From the NCBI GenBank assembly GCA_958295665.1, contig OY282558.1:334029106-334093105 (forward strand): 64,000 nt of DNA, written 5' to 3'. The translations under genes were made by a program, and so were the position numbers. Source of the DNA: Tipula vernalis (lineage: Eukaryota > Arthropoda > Insecta > Diptera > Tipulidae). Position 1 is the stretch's first letter; every line of letters begins with the position of its first letter. The notes under the pieces were generated by a model, which made no database searches, was not told the DNA's origin, and saw only the letters and a program-made list of their open reading frames with translations. Shown here piece by piece: positions 48,581-58,370 of the stretch.

Positions 48581-50152
48581 TTAGCTTTAGCTGTTACCGG
48601 GAAATTCCTGGGCACGATTGTAGACGTATTGCAGAATGCGCTTACCATCGTTACGAAATGGGCTGGCAAATGTGGACTTGGTATTAACCCGTCCAAGACA
48701 GAGCTGGTACTCTTCACTAAGAAATACAAAACCCGGTAGTTGTCCCTCCTACCTTAAATGGCACGAGACTTGCTTTTACTGACAGAGCTAGATATCTGGG
48801 CATTATCTTGGACAGTAAGCTAAGTTGGAAGCCCAACATGTTGGAGAGAATAAACAAAGCTACTATTGCTTTGTACTCCTGTAGGAACGCCATTGGTCAT
48901 AGATGGAGTCTGAAGCCGGAGCTGGTACACTGGCTCTACACCGCTGTAGTGAGACCTGTACTCATGTACGGGGTGGATGTTTGGTGGCCAGCTCTGGACA
49001 AGGTAACTTATAAAAGTAAGATTGAGAGAGTGCAAAGAACAGCCTGTATGCTTGTTAGCGGGGCACTGAGGTCGACACCGACAAGTGCCTTAGAGGTTAT
49101 GTTGCACTTTCTTCCGGTCGACATTTTTGGCAAACAGATGGCGGCAAATACGACTGTACGACTTGCAGCCGTCTCTCAGTGGAGGTGTCTTAGTATAGGA
49201 CACTCCACTATTGTTAGATCGTTGAAAGATGAGCTGGCGAATCTTGACTACATTAAACCTACTCTACGCTTCGAGAAGCGATTTCGGACATCCTTCCCTT
49301 CAAGGGAATCCTGGAGGGATAGACCGTTATCGGGAACCAAAGCGTTGCAATTCTTCACAGATGGCTCCAAGCTAGACGGCACAGTAGGAGCTGGAGTATT
49401 CTGTGACAAATTAAATGTAAACATTTCTATTCGTCTCCCTGATTACTGCAGCGTGTACCAAGCTGAAGTCGTAGCGGTTGAGGAGGTCATGACGTGGTTG
49501 AAACATAATGTGTTATCCTCAGACGATATCACAATCTATGTGGACGTCGTTAGAATCGGTTTCTTTGGCGTCACGGGTGGCGTTAAGTTGTCACTCATCT
49601 CTAAATGAGATGGGTGAGCATTCCAATATCCAGGTAGTCTGGGTCCCAGGTCACTCGGGCGTCATGGGGAACTGCAGGGCAGATAAACTTGCTAGGCATG
49701 GTACGACTCTCCAGCTGCAACCGGAAAGGGCAAGTCTGGGGAGGCCTATTACAGCGCTGAGACAAGCACTTGGGAAGCAGGCGCTATCCTCAGCGGGGGA
49801 AAGGTGGTCTAACACCCTAACCTGTAGAGTTGCAAGACAAGTTTGGCCAAAGCTGGACTTGGGGCGCACTAGGGCATTAATATCCGTATGCAGACGTGAA
49901 TTAAGAACGGTCGTAGGAATTCTCACGGGACACTGCCTTTTTGGAGAACATGCAAGAAGGCTGGGTCTGGAGGCTAATGACTTCTGCAGAAGCTGCTTGG
50001 ACAAAGAGGAGGAAGAGACGTTGGTCCACTTCCTTTGCTCGTGTCCAGCATTGGCTCTCAGAAGGCACAAACACTTAGGTAAGTTCAAGATGGACTGCCT
50101 CTCGGATCTCGAAAACAGTAAAGTGCGTCGACGTCTTACGCTACATAAGTAG
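48581..50152 (+). pseudogene. ORF2 fragment: RT thumb to RNase H and C-terminal knuckle
   Basis: The first piece, LALAVTGKFLGTIVDVLQNA followed by GLGINPSKTELVLF, is the RT region right after the YADD box. After a frameshift near 48733, VPPTLNGTRLAFTDRARYLG leads into 48808-49608 with HWLYTAVVRPVLMYGVDVWW and QFFTDGSKLDGTVGAGV, the start of RNase H (first Asp). A deletion of about 20 bases near 49545 removes the DSQAAIRS segment present in the sister at 35.4 kb. The frame continues at 49508-50152 with VVWVPGHSGVMGNCRADKLA and CRSCLDKEEEETLVHFLCSC, a CCHC-like knuckle. RNase H with this C-terminus points to the LOA/I group. Defective. Confidence 0.85.
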
Positions 50153-50269
50153 CTCGAAATGGTTCCAATAGGGGTAAAAGGGGATACATCCTGTGGTATC
50201 ACAATGGACCGTCACCGGTCTAAGTGTGCGTAAGCAGCCACTCTAACCTAACCTAACCTAACCTACTAG
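48581..50269 (+). mobile_element. 5'-truncated non-LTR retrotransposon with TTAGG-type tail
   Basis: It is inserted in MITE copy A, with AAAATCT repeated at both junctions (48574-48580 and 50270-50276). The interrupted MITE sequence resumes as ATCTAGCTCATA, as in copy B. The 3' end is CTAACCTAACCTAACCTAAC followed by CTACTAG, that is (CCTAA)n, the complement of the insect telomere repeat TTAGG. The copy starts just past the reverse transcriptase active site. Confidence 0.85.
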
Positions 50270-50469
50270 AAAATCTAGCTCATATGAACGTTACAAATTT
50301 AGAATATCTCAGTTCTTGCTATAATTCACGTGAAAAATAGACCTAAATAAAATATTTGATAGCAACCGAATGTTCAAAGCCAACGCCACCGGTATGAAAG
50401 AGTCTCAGCTTCGCATTTGTGGTAACTAATTATTTCGAGGCGAAGCGCCTGGTATGAAAAGTACTTAAA

Positions 50470-50986
50470 AGTACTTTTCATACCAGGCGCCTCGGCTTTG
50501 AGCTTCGCAAATAAAAAATTTTTAGTTCGTTTTTTAACTATGTAAATTAGTTTTATTCGATTGATACCGTTTAATTTTATAGAAATAAATTCAATTTGTT
50601 GAAAAATAATTTATTTTTAAGTGATAATTTGAAAAAAAAAAAAAAAAAAATATTACAATGAAGTTATCTACAAAGCCAAGGCAATGCGTTCCGCACTCGA
50701 CTGCGACATTTTAAAGTAGTACAAAGCGAAGTGCTTTCTCAACATAACCTACAAATCACATTTTTTGCACAAATATTTCATACTTACCAAAAAATCTAGC
50801 TCATATATATACTTTACAAATTTAGAATATCTCAGTTCTTGCTATAATTGATGTGTAAAATAGACTAAATAAAATATTTGATAGCAACCGAATGTTCAAA
50901 AACAACGTAACCGGTATGAAAGGGTCTCAGTTTCGCATTTGTGGTAGCTTAATATTTCGAGGCGAGGCGCTGGTATGAAAAGTACT
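50470..50986 (+). mobile_element. Harbinger-like MITE copy B
   Basis: 517 bp, same orientation as copy A and only four bases after it (TAAA). The left end is AGTACTTTTCATACCAGGCG, the right end TGGTATGAAAAGTACT. TAAA follows on the right as well. A poly(A) run replaces the (AT)n of copy A at about 50633-50650. Confidence 0.85.
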
Positions 50987-51023
50987 TAAATTAGTTAGGT
51001 TCCACAAATAAGTCAGTAAATAA

Positions 51024-51480
51024 AGTACTTTTCATACCAGGCGCCTGGCCTCAAAATTGGTAGATACCACAAATGCGAAGCTGAGACCCTTTCATACCGA
51101 CGGCGTTGGCTTTGAACATTCGGTTACTATCAAATATTTTATTTTGGTCTATTTAACACATGAATTATAGCAATAATTGAGCTAGATTTTTCGGTAAATA
51201 TAAAAGAATTGTACCAAAAATGTGATTTATATGTTATGTTGACAAAGCACTTCGCCTTGTACTACTTTAAAATGTTGCAGTCGAGTGTGGGACGCATTGC
51301 CTTGGCTTTATAGATAACTTCATTTCAACATATTTTGATTTTTTTTTAATTATCACTTAAAAATAAATTATTTTTGAACAAATTGAATTTATTTCTATAA
51401 AATTAAATATTTTCAATCAAATAAAACTAATTTGCATAGTTCAAAAATGAAATAAAGAATTTTTATTTAGGAAAAGTACT
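51024..51480 (-). mobile_element. Harbinger-like MITE copy C, one terminal repeat eroded
   Basis: 457 bp, inverse to A and B. The left edge AGTACTTTTCATACCAGGCG is intact. The other edge keeps GGAAAAGTACT but lacks the inner CAAAGCCGAGGCGCCTGG word seen in copy D. It is flanked by TAA (51021-51023, also 51481-51483), and the flanks rejoin to match the uninterrupted sequence at 48180-48235. Confidence 0.85.
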
Positions 51481-51617
51481 TAAGTATCGTTTGGAAAACA
51501 GTCTTATAATACTCGACAAGAGTATTTTATACGTCCGATCTGTAATAAATCAATAAAAAAAATACATATTTAGATTTCCACAAATCTCAGTTGTAATCCT
51601 AATGCTTCAAACACTAA

Positions 51618-52129
51618 AGTACTTTTTTATACCAGGCGCCTTGCCTCGAAATATTTAGTTACCACAAATGCGAAGCTGAGACCGTTTCATGCAGGTAGCG
51701 TTGGCTTTGAACATTCGGTTGCTATCAAATATTTTATTTAGGTCTATTTTACACATTAATTATAGCAAGAAATGAGATATTCTAAATTTGTAACGTACAT
51801 ATGAGCTAGATTTTTTGGTAAGTATGAAATATTTGTGCAAAAAATGTGATTTGTAGGTTATGTTGAGAAAGCACTTCGCTTTGTACTACTTTAAACTGTC
51901 GCAGTAGAGTGTGGAACGCATTGCCTTGGCTTTGTAGATAAATTCATTGCAATATATTTTTTTTTTTTTAATTATCACTTAAAAATAAATTATTTTTCAA
52001 CAAATTGCATTTATTTCTATAAAATTAGACATTGTCAAACAAATAAAACTAATTTACATAATTAAAAAACGAAATAAAAAATTTTTATTTTTGAAGCTCA
52101 AAGCCGAGGCGCCTGGTATGAGAAGTACT
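51618..52129 (-). mobile_element. Harbinger-like MITE copy D, next to scarlet
   Basis: 512 bp, inverse orientation, ends AGTACTTTTTTATACCAGGC and CTGGTATGAGAAGTACT, flanked by TAA on both sides. It lies 174 bp beyond the scarlet stop codon. Confidence 0.85.
52084..52089 (-). promoter_or_regulatory. Candidate scarlet polyadenylation signal inside MITE D
   Basis: TTTATT on the plus strand reads AATAAA on the scarlet strand, about 215 bases after the stop codon. I saw no AATAAA or ATTAAA between the stop (52304) and the MITE edge (52129). Other non-canonical signals, such as the TATAAA near 52267, are possible. Confidence 0.35.
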
Positions 52130-52303
52130 TAAATGTACTCGATCACAATATTATTAGACAGTTAGTTTAGCTTAACTTAAAGTAATCAATAAAAATATAA
52201 AATATTTTCGTTTCTGAGGGTAGTGCTAGCTTAAAAAACGTTTGTCATTAAAAAAACTTCAAACCTTTATATATATATTTAAAAACAGTATTACACTACA
52301 GTT

Positions 52304-54584
52304 CTATATTTTAGATCTCTTCCAGAAAAAAAAGTATGCAAGAGTGTGGAACCCAAAATATAATCCAATTAATGCCCAAAAATCTCTATAAAAATTATCA
52401 AATGAAAAACTGTATTGTTCCAAAACTTCAGCTCCAGAATGCAAGCAAGGTAGCTCCGTTCCATTAATAATTGGACAAGCTGAAAGTATTATTAATAGCT
52501 TAGTAATTTCCCATAATAATAAATAGATGTTTCTTTTTACTAATATTCGTAACTCCCTCCCATTGGATTATAGACATCGCCTCATTAGCATACATCAACC
52601 ACGACATGTATTTAGTCCAAGCGACATAAAATGGCAATGAACTGAAATAATTTAATTACATATTATTTTTATAATTGGAATGTATTTAATTGTTGTGACT
52701 AACTTTAATTTAACGAAAACGCCTGATGTGAAGAACAAAATACAATCAAATGGTACCAAATAAGCCATCGCAAAAGGCAACGAATTAAATGCCGTAGAAA
52801 AGAAACAACCGCAGGCCGTTGATACATTCATAACTAGTGTTGTGAGAACTGTGGTAGCTAGAAACGCATAAATTGTTGGCCGTAGTCCAATAAGCCAATA
52901 TCCTAAAATGCTGAACAATGCTGGCTCGATAATCAATCCGGGAAGCATTCCAATAATATTCGCTATATAGTACTGGATGGGTGAGTAAATACCTGATCGT
53001 TTTTCTCGCAAAAATAATGGAAATACTGATGGAAAATATGCTAACACTGAATACATAGGATTAAATGAATTTTCTGCTATGATTAAGAAAAGTGCCCCTT
53101 GGACAGCTTGAATTCCTTTTTGATCAAAATTAATTGATCCGATAAAACATAGACCAGCTATTAATGCGATTGCCTAAAATGTCAATAAATTATTTAGTAT
53201 ACTTGAAATTTATGAAATACATACTTGATGAACCGACCAATTTTTGTATAATACGTAATGTTTGAATTTGGGGATCCCTCACCACCGTTAAAATGGTTCG
53301 CTGAATTAAATTGTAAATTATGTAATACGAGCTCGGTGGTTTAAAATTTGTAATAATTTTTAAATTACTGAGTCTCTCGTCTGGTGATTCAGCCATTTGT
53401 CGTTCATTATTCAACACAATTTCCATCTGTTGCCAATCTTCGCTTACTGCATATAAATTGCATAGTCGTTCAACGGTTCTTTCAGATTTTTTCTCTCGAC
53501 CTGGCGGTGTAGCCAGTATTCCAATGAGAAAATCGGCCGGATTATAAGATTGGGGGCAAATATATCCTTGACTGAAATATTTATAAATTTTAGTAAACAT
53601 ATTTGAAATTACAAAAAAAAATTTACTTTTACCTGGCGAAAAATTCTAGCGCTTTAGTTGGTGGGCCCATAAATGCCACTCTGCCTTCTGCAAGTAACAG
53701 AACCTTATGAAACATTGCAAAAAGTTGACTAGACGGTTGATGTATGGTACAAATCACAGATGTTCCTCGTCTCGCCAAACTTTCTAAAGTACTAACAATT
53801 TGTTGAGCACTGTACGAGTCTAACCCAGTTGTGGGCTCATCACAAAATAATATAACCGGGTTTGTTATTAATTCAGAAGCAAATGCTAGACGTTTTTTCT
53901 CGCCACCAGATAAAACTTTCTTTTCAGCGTCACTTCCTATTCGAGTATAAGCACAATGTTTTAATCCCACTTTTTCGAGTAGTGAATTAATTAACATAAC
54001 TTTTTCATGTTTCGGAGTTCGAGAATCCAATTTTAAATTAGCCTTAATTAAAAAATATTGTTTATTAAATATTGATAATTCAATTGTAAATTATGAAATA
54101 TTAATACCATGAACGTAATTTGTTCAATGACTGTAAGCACCCCTATAAATAAATCCTCTTGGTGCACAAAACCACTTAGTTTATGCATAAATGGTGCAAC
54201 AGGTCGGCCATTTAATAAAATATCACCTTGAACAATAGTATTAGCACAATTTCGATAGGCAAGTGACGACATTAATGTTGTTTTCCCTGATCCACTGGCA
54301 CCCATCAATGCAACAAGTGTCCCAGGTTGTACAACACCACTAACATTATTTATAATCCGTTTCAAATTTCTGTTTCGGCCACTTTTATTGGTTAGCGCAT
54401 ACACACATATATTATGCCATACTAATGTAACACCTTCTTCCTCGGCTCGCTGGTAACTTTGATACGATGACGGTGGTCCAGATTCAGACGAATTTTCACT
54501 GCCTATATTGCATTCATCGTCATATGAATTTACCGACACATTTGATTTGATTTTAATAAGCGGAATATATTTCGCGAAGTTCAT
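52304..54584 (-). CDS. st: Scarlet, ABCG half-transporter for eye-pigment precursors
   Basis: Six exons, 54584-54108, 54042-53633, 53571-53238, 53173-52704, 52641-52541 and 52479-52304, join in frame to 655 codons plus stop; Drosophila Scarlet is about the same length. Walker A GASGSGKT is at residues 95-102, the signature LSGGE at 203-207, Walker B VILFCDE at 222-228 and the switch His at about 260 (CTIHQPSSQ). Exons 4-6 encode the membrane half (NPMYSVLAYFPSVFPLF, MNVSTACGCFFSTAFNS), ending GLYFGFHTLAYFFFWKRSKI. Distinctive Scarlet words include GVTLVW and GDILLNG. In flies Scarlet pairs with White to load tryptophan-derived ommochrome precursors into pigment granules. All introns are 61-65 bp. 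Intron 3 must use a GTCGGT donor to keep frame. The start is the first Met of the exon, with G at -3; an upstream non-coding exon is possible. Confidence 0.95.
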
Positions 54585-56585
54585 TTCAATTCGATTTAAC
54601 CCGAATACTTTGCAATCATGCTCACAATATATAAAACTAGATATTTTGCAGTTGTTACACCGCTAGAGATTCAAAACGACTGTCTAGTAAAAACAAATGT
54701 AGTCGCGTAATTTTTCTTTTGCGATGTGAACATTTTACTTAAACAGTAGCGTAAGCAAAATGTTTGAAAAATTATACAACCTTAAGATAAATAATTATTA
54801 TGTCTCTTTTGTATAAAATACGCATATACATACTTAAGTATTTAACATAAATTTAAGTGTTATCATTGTTTGTAATATAAAGCAGATAACATCATTGTAA
54901 TATAAATGGCCGTTAAAAAATCATTTATATTAGCTCGTAGAATTTAAATGAAGTTCAACACTTATCTCAACTAAGATAGAGAGATTAGAATTTCGATAAA
55001 CATTTGCATAATGTAACACCTGACTAGGTGTAGTACGCCACTGGACATTTCTTTATTAACCTGAAATTAGATATTTATGATTCACATACATAATATATCA
55101 ATGTATGTACATTGTACATAATATTGATAAAATTGAATCCCGATAAATGCTAACCACGATCAAATTTTTATGCGTTATTTGTCAAATTTCTATTTCATGT
55201 ATATAGTTTCAAGTAACGTAAAATTCTGAAATAATTAATTACCTTAATATAGATTTATATTTGTAATAATAGGGGTTTAGAAATTAGGAATTTAGTTTTT
55301 GACTCGAAATTTGAATTGCGATTTTTTGATCTCGTATTTCGAAATATACATAACTTTTAAGTAGTTAGTTTGATTAGGCTGTGTGCACAATAATAAATCT
55401 TTCACTTTTATACAGCGGGAAATATCGATTTTAGTGCATTCATAAAGTTGAAAGGGCACGTCAATTATCAACAAAACATAAATATATTGGATTTAGCGAG
55501 GCCGATATTTTTTACAATTATCAATGTCATTGACCCAAATTCGCCTTTCTTGAATACAGTTACAATAAGATTATTCAACTCCAGTTTAGATTTATAGTGG
55601 GTCTGTTTACTAAAATATTTAAACTATTTTAACTGTTTCGTAGCTGAATTATTCGATAAGTTCAACTTATTCTTAAGAAAGGCTGCGGAGGATTTTAGAT
55701 TGTGAAAAATAACTTATACTGCAAGTTAGAATACTAAAACAGCCTCAAAACAACAATTTCAATAGTACCAAAAGAGAAACGGCGATTTAACAATTTGATT
55801 AAGTGTAGAATTGTTACCATCCTAAAATTTTAGCAAAGCATACATGTAGGTGGCCCTATTACTATCAAATCCTATTGTTTCTTTAAAGGTGCCTTTAGAA
55901 TTAGCATTGTTTTGCTGGCTACACTCATTTTTTTCTAAAAATAATTCCTGCAGCAGCTTCAGTAACCTGAATTTTCCTTCCATTTCCTTTATATGACTTT
56001 CTCTCAGCTTTCGATCTAACAATCATTCCAACTTTTTACCGTTTTTACCTATTACGCCAGATATTGCCGAGTTATTTTTTTTCTTCAAATTTCGTTTTAA
56101 GCTTATAAAGGCTTTAAAATCTTAAGAGGAATCGGATGTCCCTTGAAAATATGTTGTAGGCTGCTTAGGTAAGGGTGGAGAGATGGTGCTTTTAAAAGGA
56201 CAATGGCAATTTATACTACGTAAAACGTTTATTTTAGAAATCAAACTAAATTAATTAATTTTTTCATTTATAATAAAATAATTTAATTATTTTGTACGGG
56301 TAAGGTAATTATAAAAGCAGATTTTTGGGTGTAATGCTATTGAACATTTTGCACAGATAGAATTGCATTTTCTATGGCACATTCTTCATTTTGTTTGGGT
56401 TTCCTTAAGGCTTTCAGCTGGTCGACGTCCTCTGGTTGTGGTTTTCTGAAATGACTCTAAGATACTAAGGGTAAATGGCCGCCTAAAATTGATTTGGCCA
56501 CCATTTAATCGATAAAGTTGCCAAGTATTTTGTTCAGCAGTATCGACGCAGTGGGCTATTAACTATTACTCTATTAAGCTATTAC
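54585..56585. other. Upstream region of scarlet, AT-rich
   Basis: It presumably contains the scarlet promoter, but I could not place a transcription start. No TATA box at a convincing distance was identified. The minus-strand frame at 55822-56022 (RKLRESHIKEMEGKFRLLKL) has an amphipathic look, but no family was recognised. Confidence 0.5.
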
Positions 56586-57170
56586 TCTATTATTATTATT
56601 ATTGCTGAAGGGCCCTGCTTAATTATCCGCCCAGTCAATATTCAGGATCTTAATGAATCTGATAATTTTGCCTGCCGATATGCGATACATACTATCTGGG
56701 CTCATTGCTCTCCCTCCTATATGTTTACTGTAGCATGTACTTCTGCTAGGAAGACGGTAGAATTGGAACTCAAGGACTTCGAGAAGGCAGTCCCACTCAC
56801 GTATATTCCTACCCCTGGCCGTCTTTCGTTTTGATGTTACTCTTGTTGCTGGGAATGGAAATCGCCTTTAGGTCCCCCAGCTTTACAGAGGAAGGCTAAA
56901 TAAAACTGGAGGATGCCTGGTATCCGAGTCCCCTTATTTTGGACTGAGTAACATTTCAACCATTCATCCATCGGCATATGCTGTTCTACCTTAGATTAGG
57001 GTTTTTTGGCAAGGATTTCTCCAATTGTACATATTACGCAGCCGCCTATTACATGACCAGAATAGTTCACGTGATGCGCACCTTACTGGAAGGTTACGGA
57101 CTGGTAGATGAAACTACTCAACTTTGGTCTCCCCCTCCAGTAAACGCCAAACCACCATTCCTGCTCTGTA
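56586..57170 (-). mobile_element. Non-LTR element 3' fragment, reverse copy
   Basis: The complement of the 13915-14590 sequence. The tail is (TTA)n on the plus strand at 56586-56601, and it runs to about 57170, where GTTTACTGGAGGGGGAG (complement) matches the start of the other copy. Both copies begin at about the same internal point, so this may be a favoured truncation or a short derivative. No usable ORF. Confidence 0.65.
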
Positions 57171-57419
57171 GAGCTTGATATTTTCGCGGGCCTGGTCTAC
57201 CCCACCCATATATTGTCGCTAGATATTTTAAATATTTTTGGTTGCCCAACATTTATAATTTTTTTTTGTTTCTGTGAATATCTTGTCACATTGTGTGTTG
57301 GTAGAATTTGGCAACTATTCGATGCAGTCGTGACGATATTATTATCATTCCATTGACAAACGATGATTTCATTTCCATCGGTGGTTACTTAGTCGTAAAA
57401 TCCATTTTCCTTCTTTTTC

Positions 57420-58370
57420 ATGTCCTTAGAATCTAAAATGTTGCAATTTTTCCCCACTCGGTTCTCTCTTATCGTTCTCGTTCCTTATATTCCTTTCTGA
57501 TGCAGTTCTTTCTACGTCAGTACATTGTAAAATAATGTTTGCACTTAAACCCAAAGCTTTATATTTTTGGGGTAATGTAGTGGTTAATCCTTGATACGGT
57601 TCAAACCATTCTATGTATCCTAATGTTGTTGTTGCCGGCAAATAATTTGTAGCGCCAACGAATAGGTTTACCATAACGAATAAACTGTTTCATTCCATGA
57701 CAACCGTAATATGGAACCATTGACTCATCCACGCTATGGTTTTCTTCTTTTAGTGCCATCGCGATAAAAAGTTTGCCAATTATATCGAAAAGTGGCCGTA
57801 TTTCGTTGCAATGAATATTTTGTATAATAAACCGAAATCTATTTCGCGACAATGAATTGGACACTAATTCTCTAGCCGTGTCCTTTGAGTTTCCCAATAC
57901 AACTCACGTCTAGGTAAAGGAACGTAACCACTTAGCAATAAAATTCGATTTGCTTTTCGATGATGTGATGCAGCTTATATACTAGAGTAGTATACAAACA
58001 TTTGAATCACTTCTTCGGCATCTACAGGTGACATATAGTACAACCTCTGATACAACCACTTATATCTATCCACATTGGTAAGGTAGAAGTGAGATCTTTC
58101 TTCTTCCATTTTGTAAAGTTGTTTCTGGATTTTGAAGTCGATTTAGGCTGTCGCTTTGATAATAACAGCTAATGGAATTTCGTCGTCCCTATCATAAATG
58201 CTGTCACTGTATCGGAGTTCAGTTTCGGCTTTAGCTGACCTCCAGGAAGATTGTTTATAGTAACGTTATTCTCATCGCCTGAACTTTCGTCGGTAATTTC
58301 GTCATCTGCATTTTCAGGTGGAAAAATAATTATTTCTTCTGGAATTTCAACATCATGAAGTTCCAATACT
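57420..58370 (-). pseudogene. piggyBac-like transposase relic
   Basis: On the minus strand, 58366-58169 is an acidic N-terminal segment (PPENADDEITDESSGDEN). A broken part follows, then 57897-57601 with FIAMALKEENHSVDESMVPY and YGCHGMKQFIRYGKPIRW, the first catalytic-Asp region of piggyBac transposases ('.DE.M.P..GR...KQ....KP...G.K'). The next frame (57674-57426) has LGYIEWFEPYQG and TTTLPQKYKALGLSANIILQ, leading to the next catalytic region. Frameshifts and the missing C-terminal part show it is dead. No TTAA-flanked terminal repeats were found. The word AAAGGACAATGGCAAT occurs at 56197 and 58605 in direct orientation. Confidence 0.8.

Larger units (their letters stand above)
48253..50465 (+). 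mobile_element. Harbinger-like MITE copy A, split by a retrotransposon
   Basis: It begins AGTACTTTTCATACCAGGC (48253) and ends GCCTGGTATGAAAAGTACT (50465), flanked by TAA on both sides. Without the 1.7-kb retrotransposon it is about 520 bp. Internal landmarks shared with copies B-D are AAGCCAAGGCAATGCGTTCC, AAAGCACTTCG-type words and TTGATAGCAACCGAATGTTC. No coding capacity. A TWA target and short TIRs fit PIF/Harbinger (Tourist-type) MITEs. Confidence 0.85.

Noticed and set aside
49651..50202. 183-codon minus-strand frame
   Set aside because: It is antisense to the clear RNase H frame of the non-LTR element, which has the known motifs.
50243..50266. Interstitial telomere (TTAGG)n
   Set aside because: The tract lies exactly at the 3' end of a retrotransposon, and the sister copy has a shorter version, so it is an element tail, not telomeric DNA.
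55822..56022. 66-codon minus-strand frame with a helical, charged look
   Set aside because: It might be the tail of a DNA-binding adaptor protein, but there is no motif and upstream stops are close. Too weak to call.
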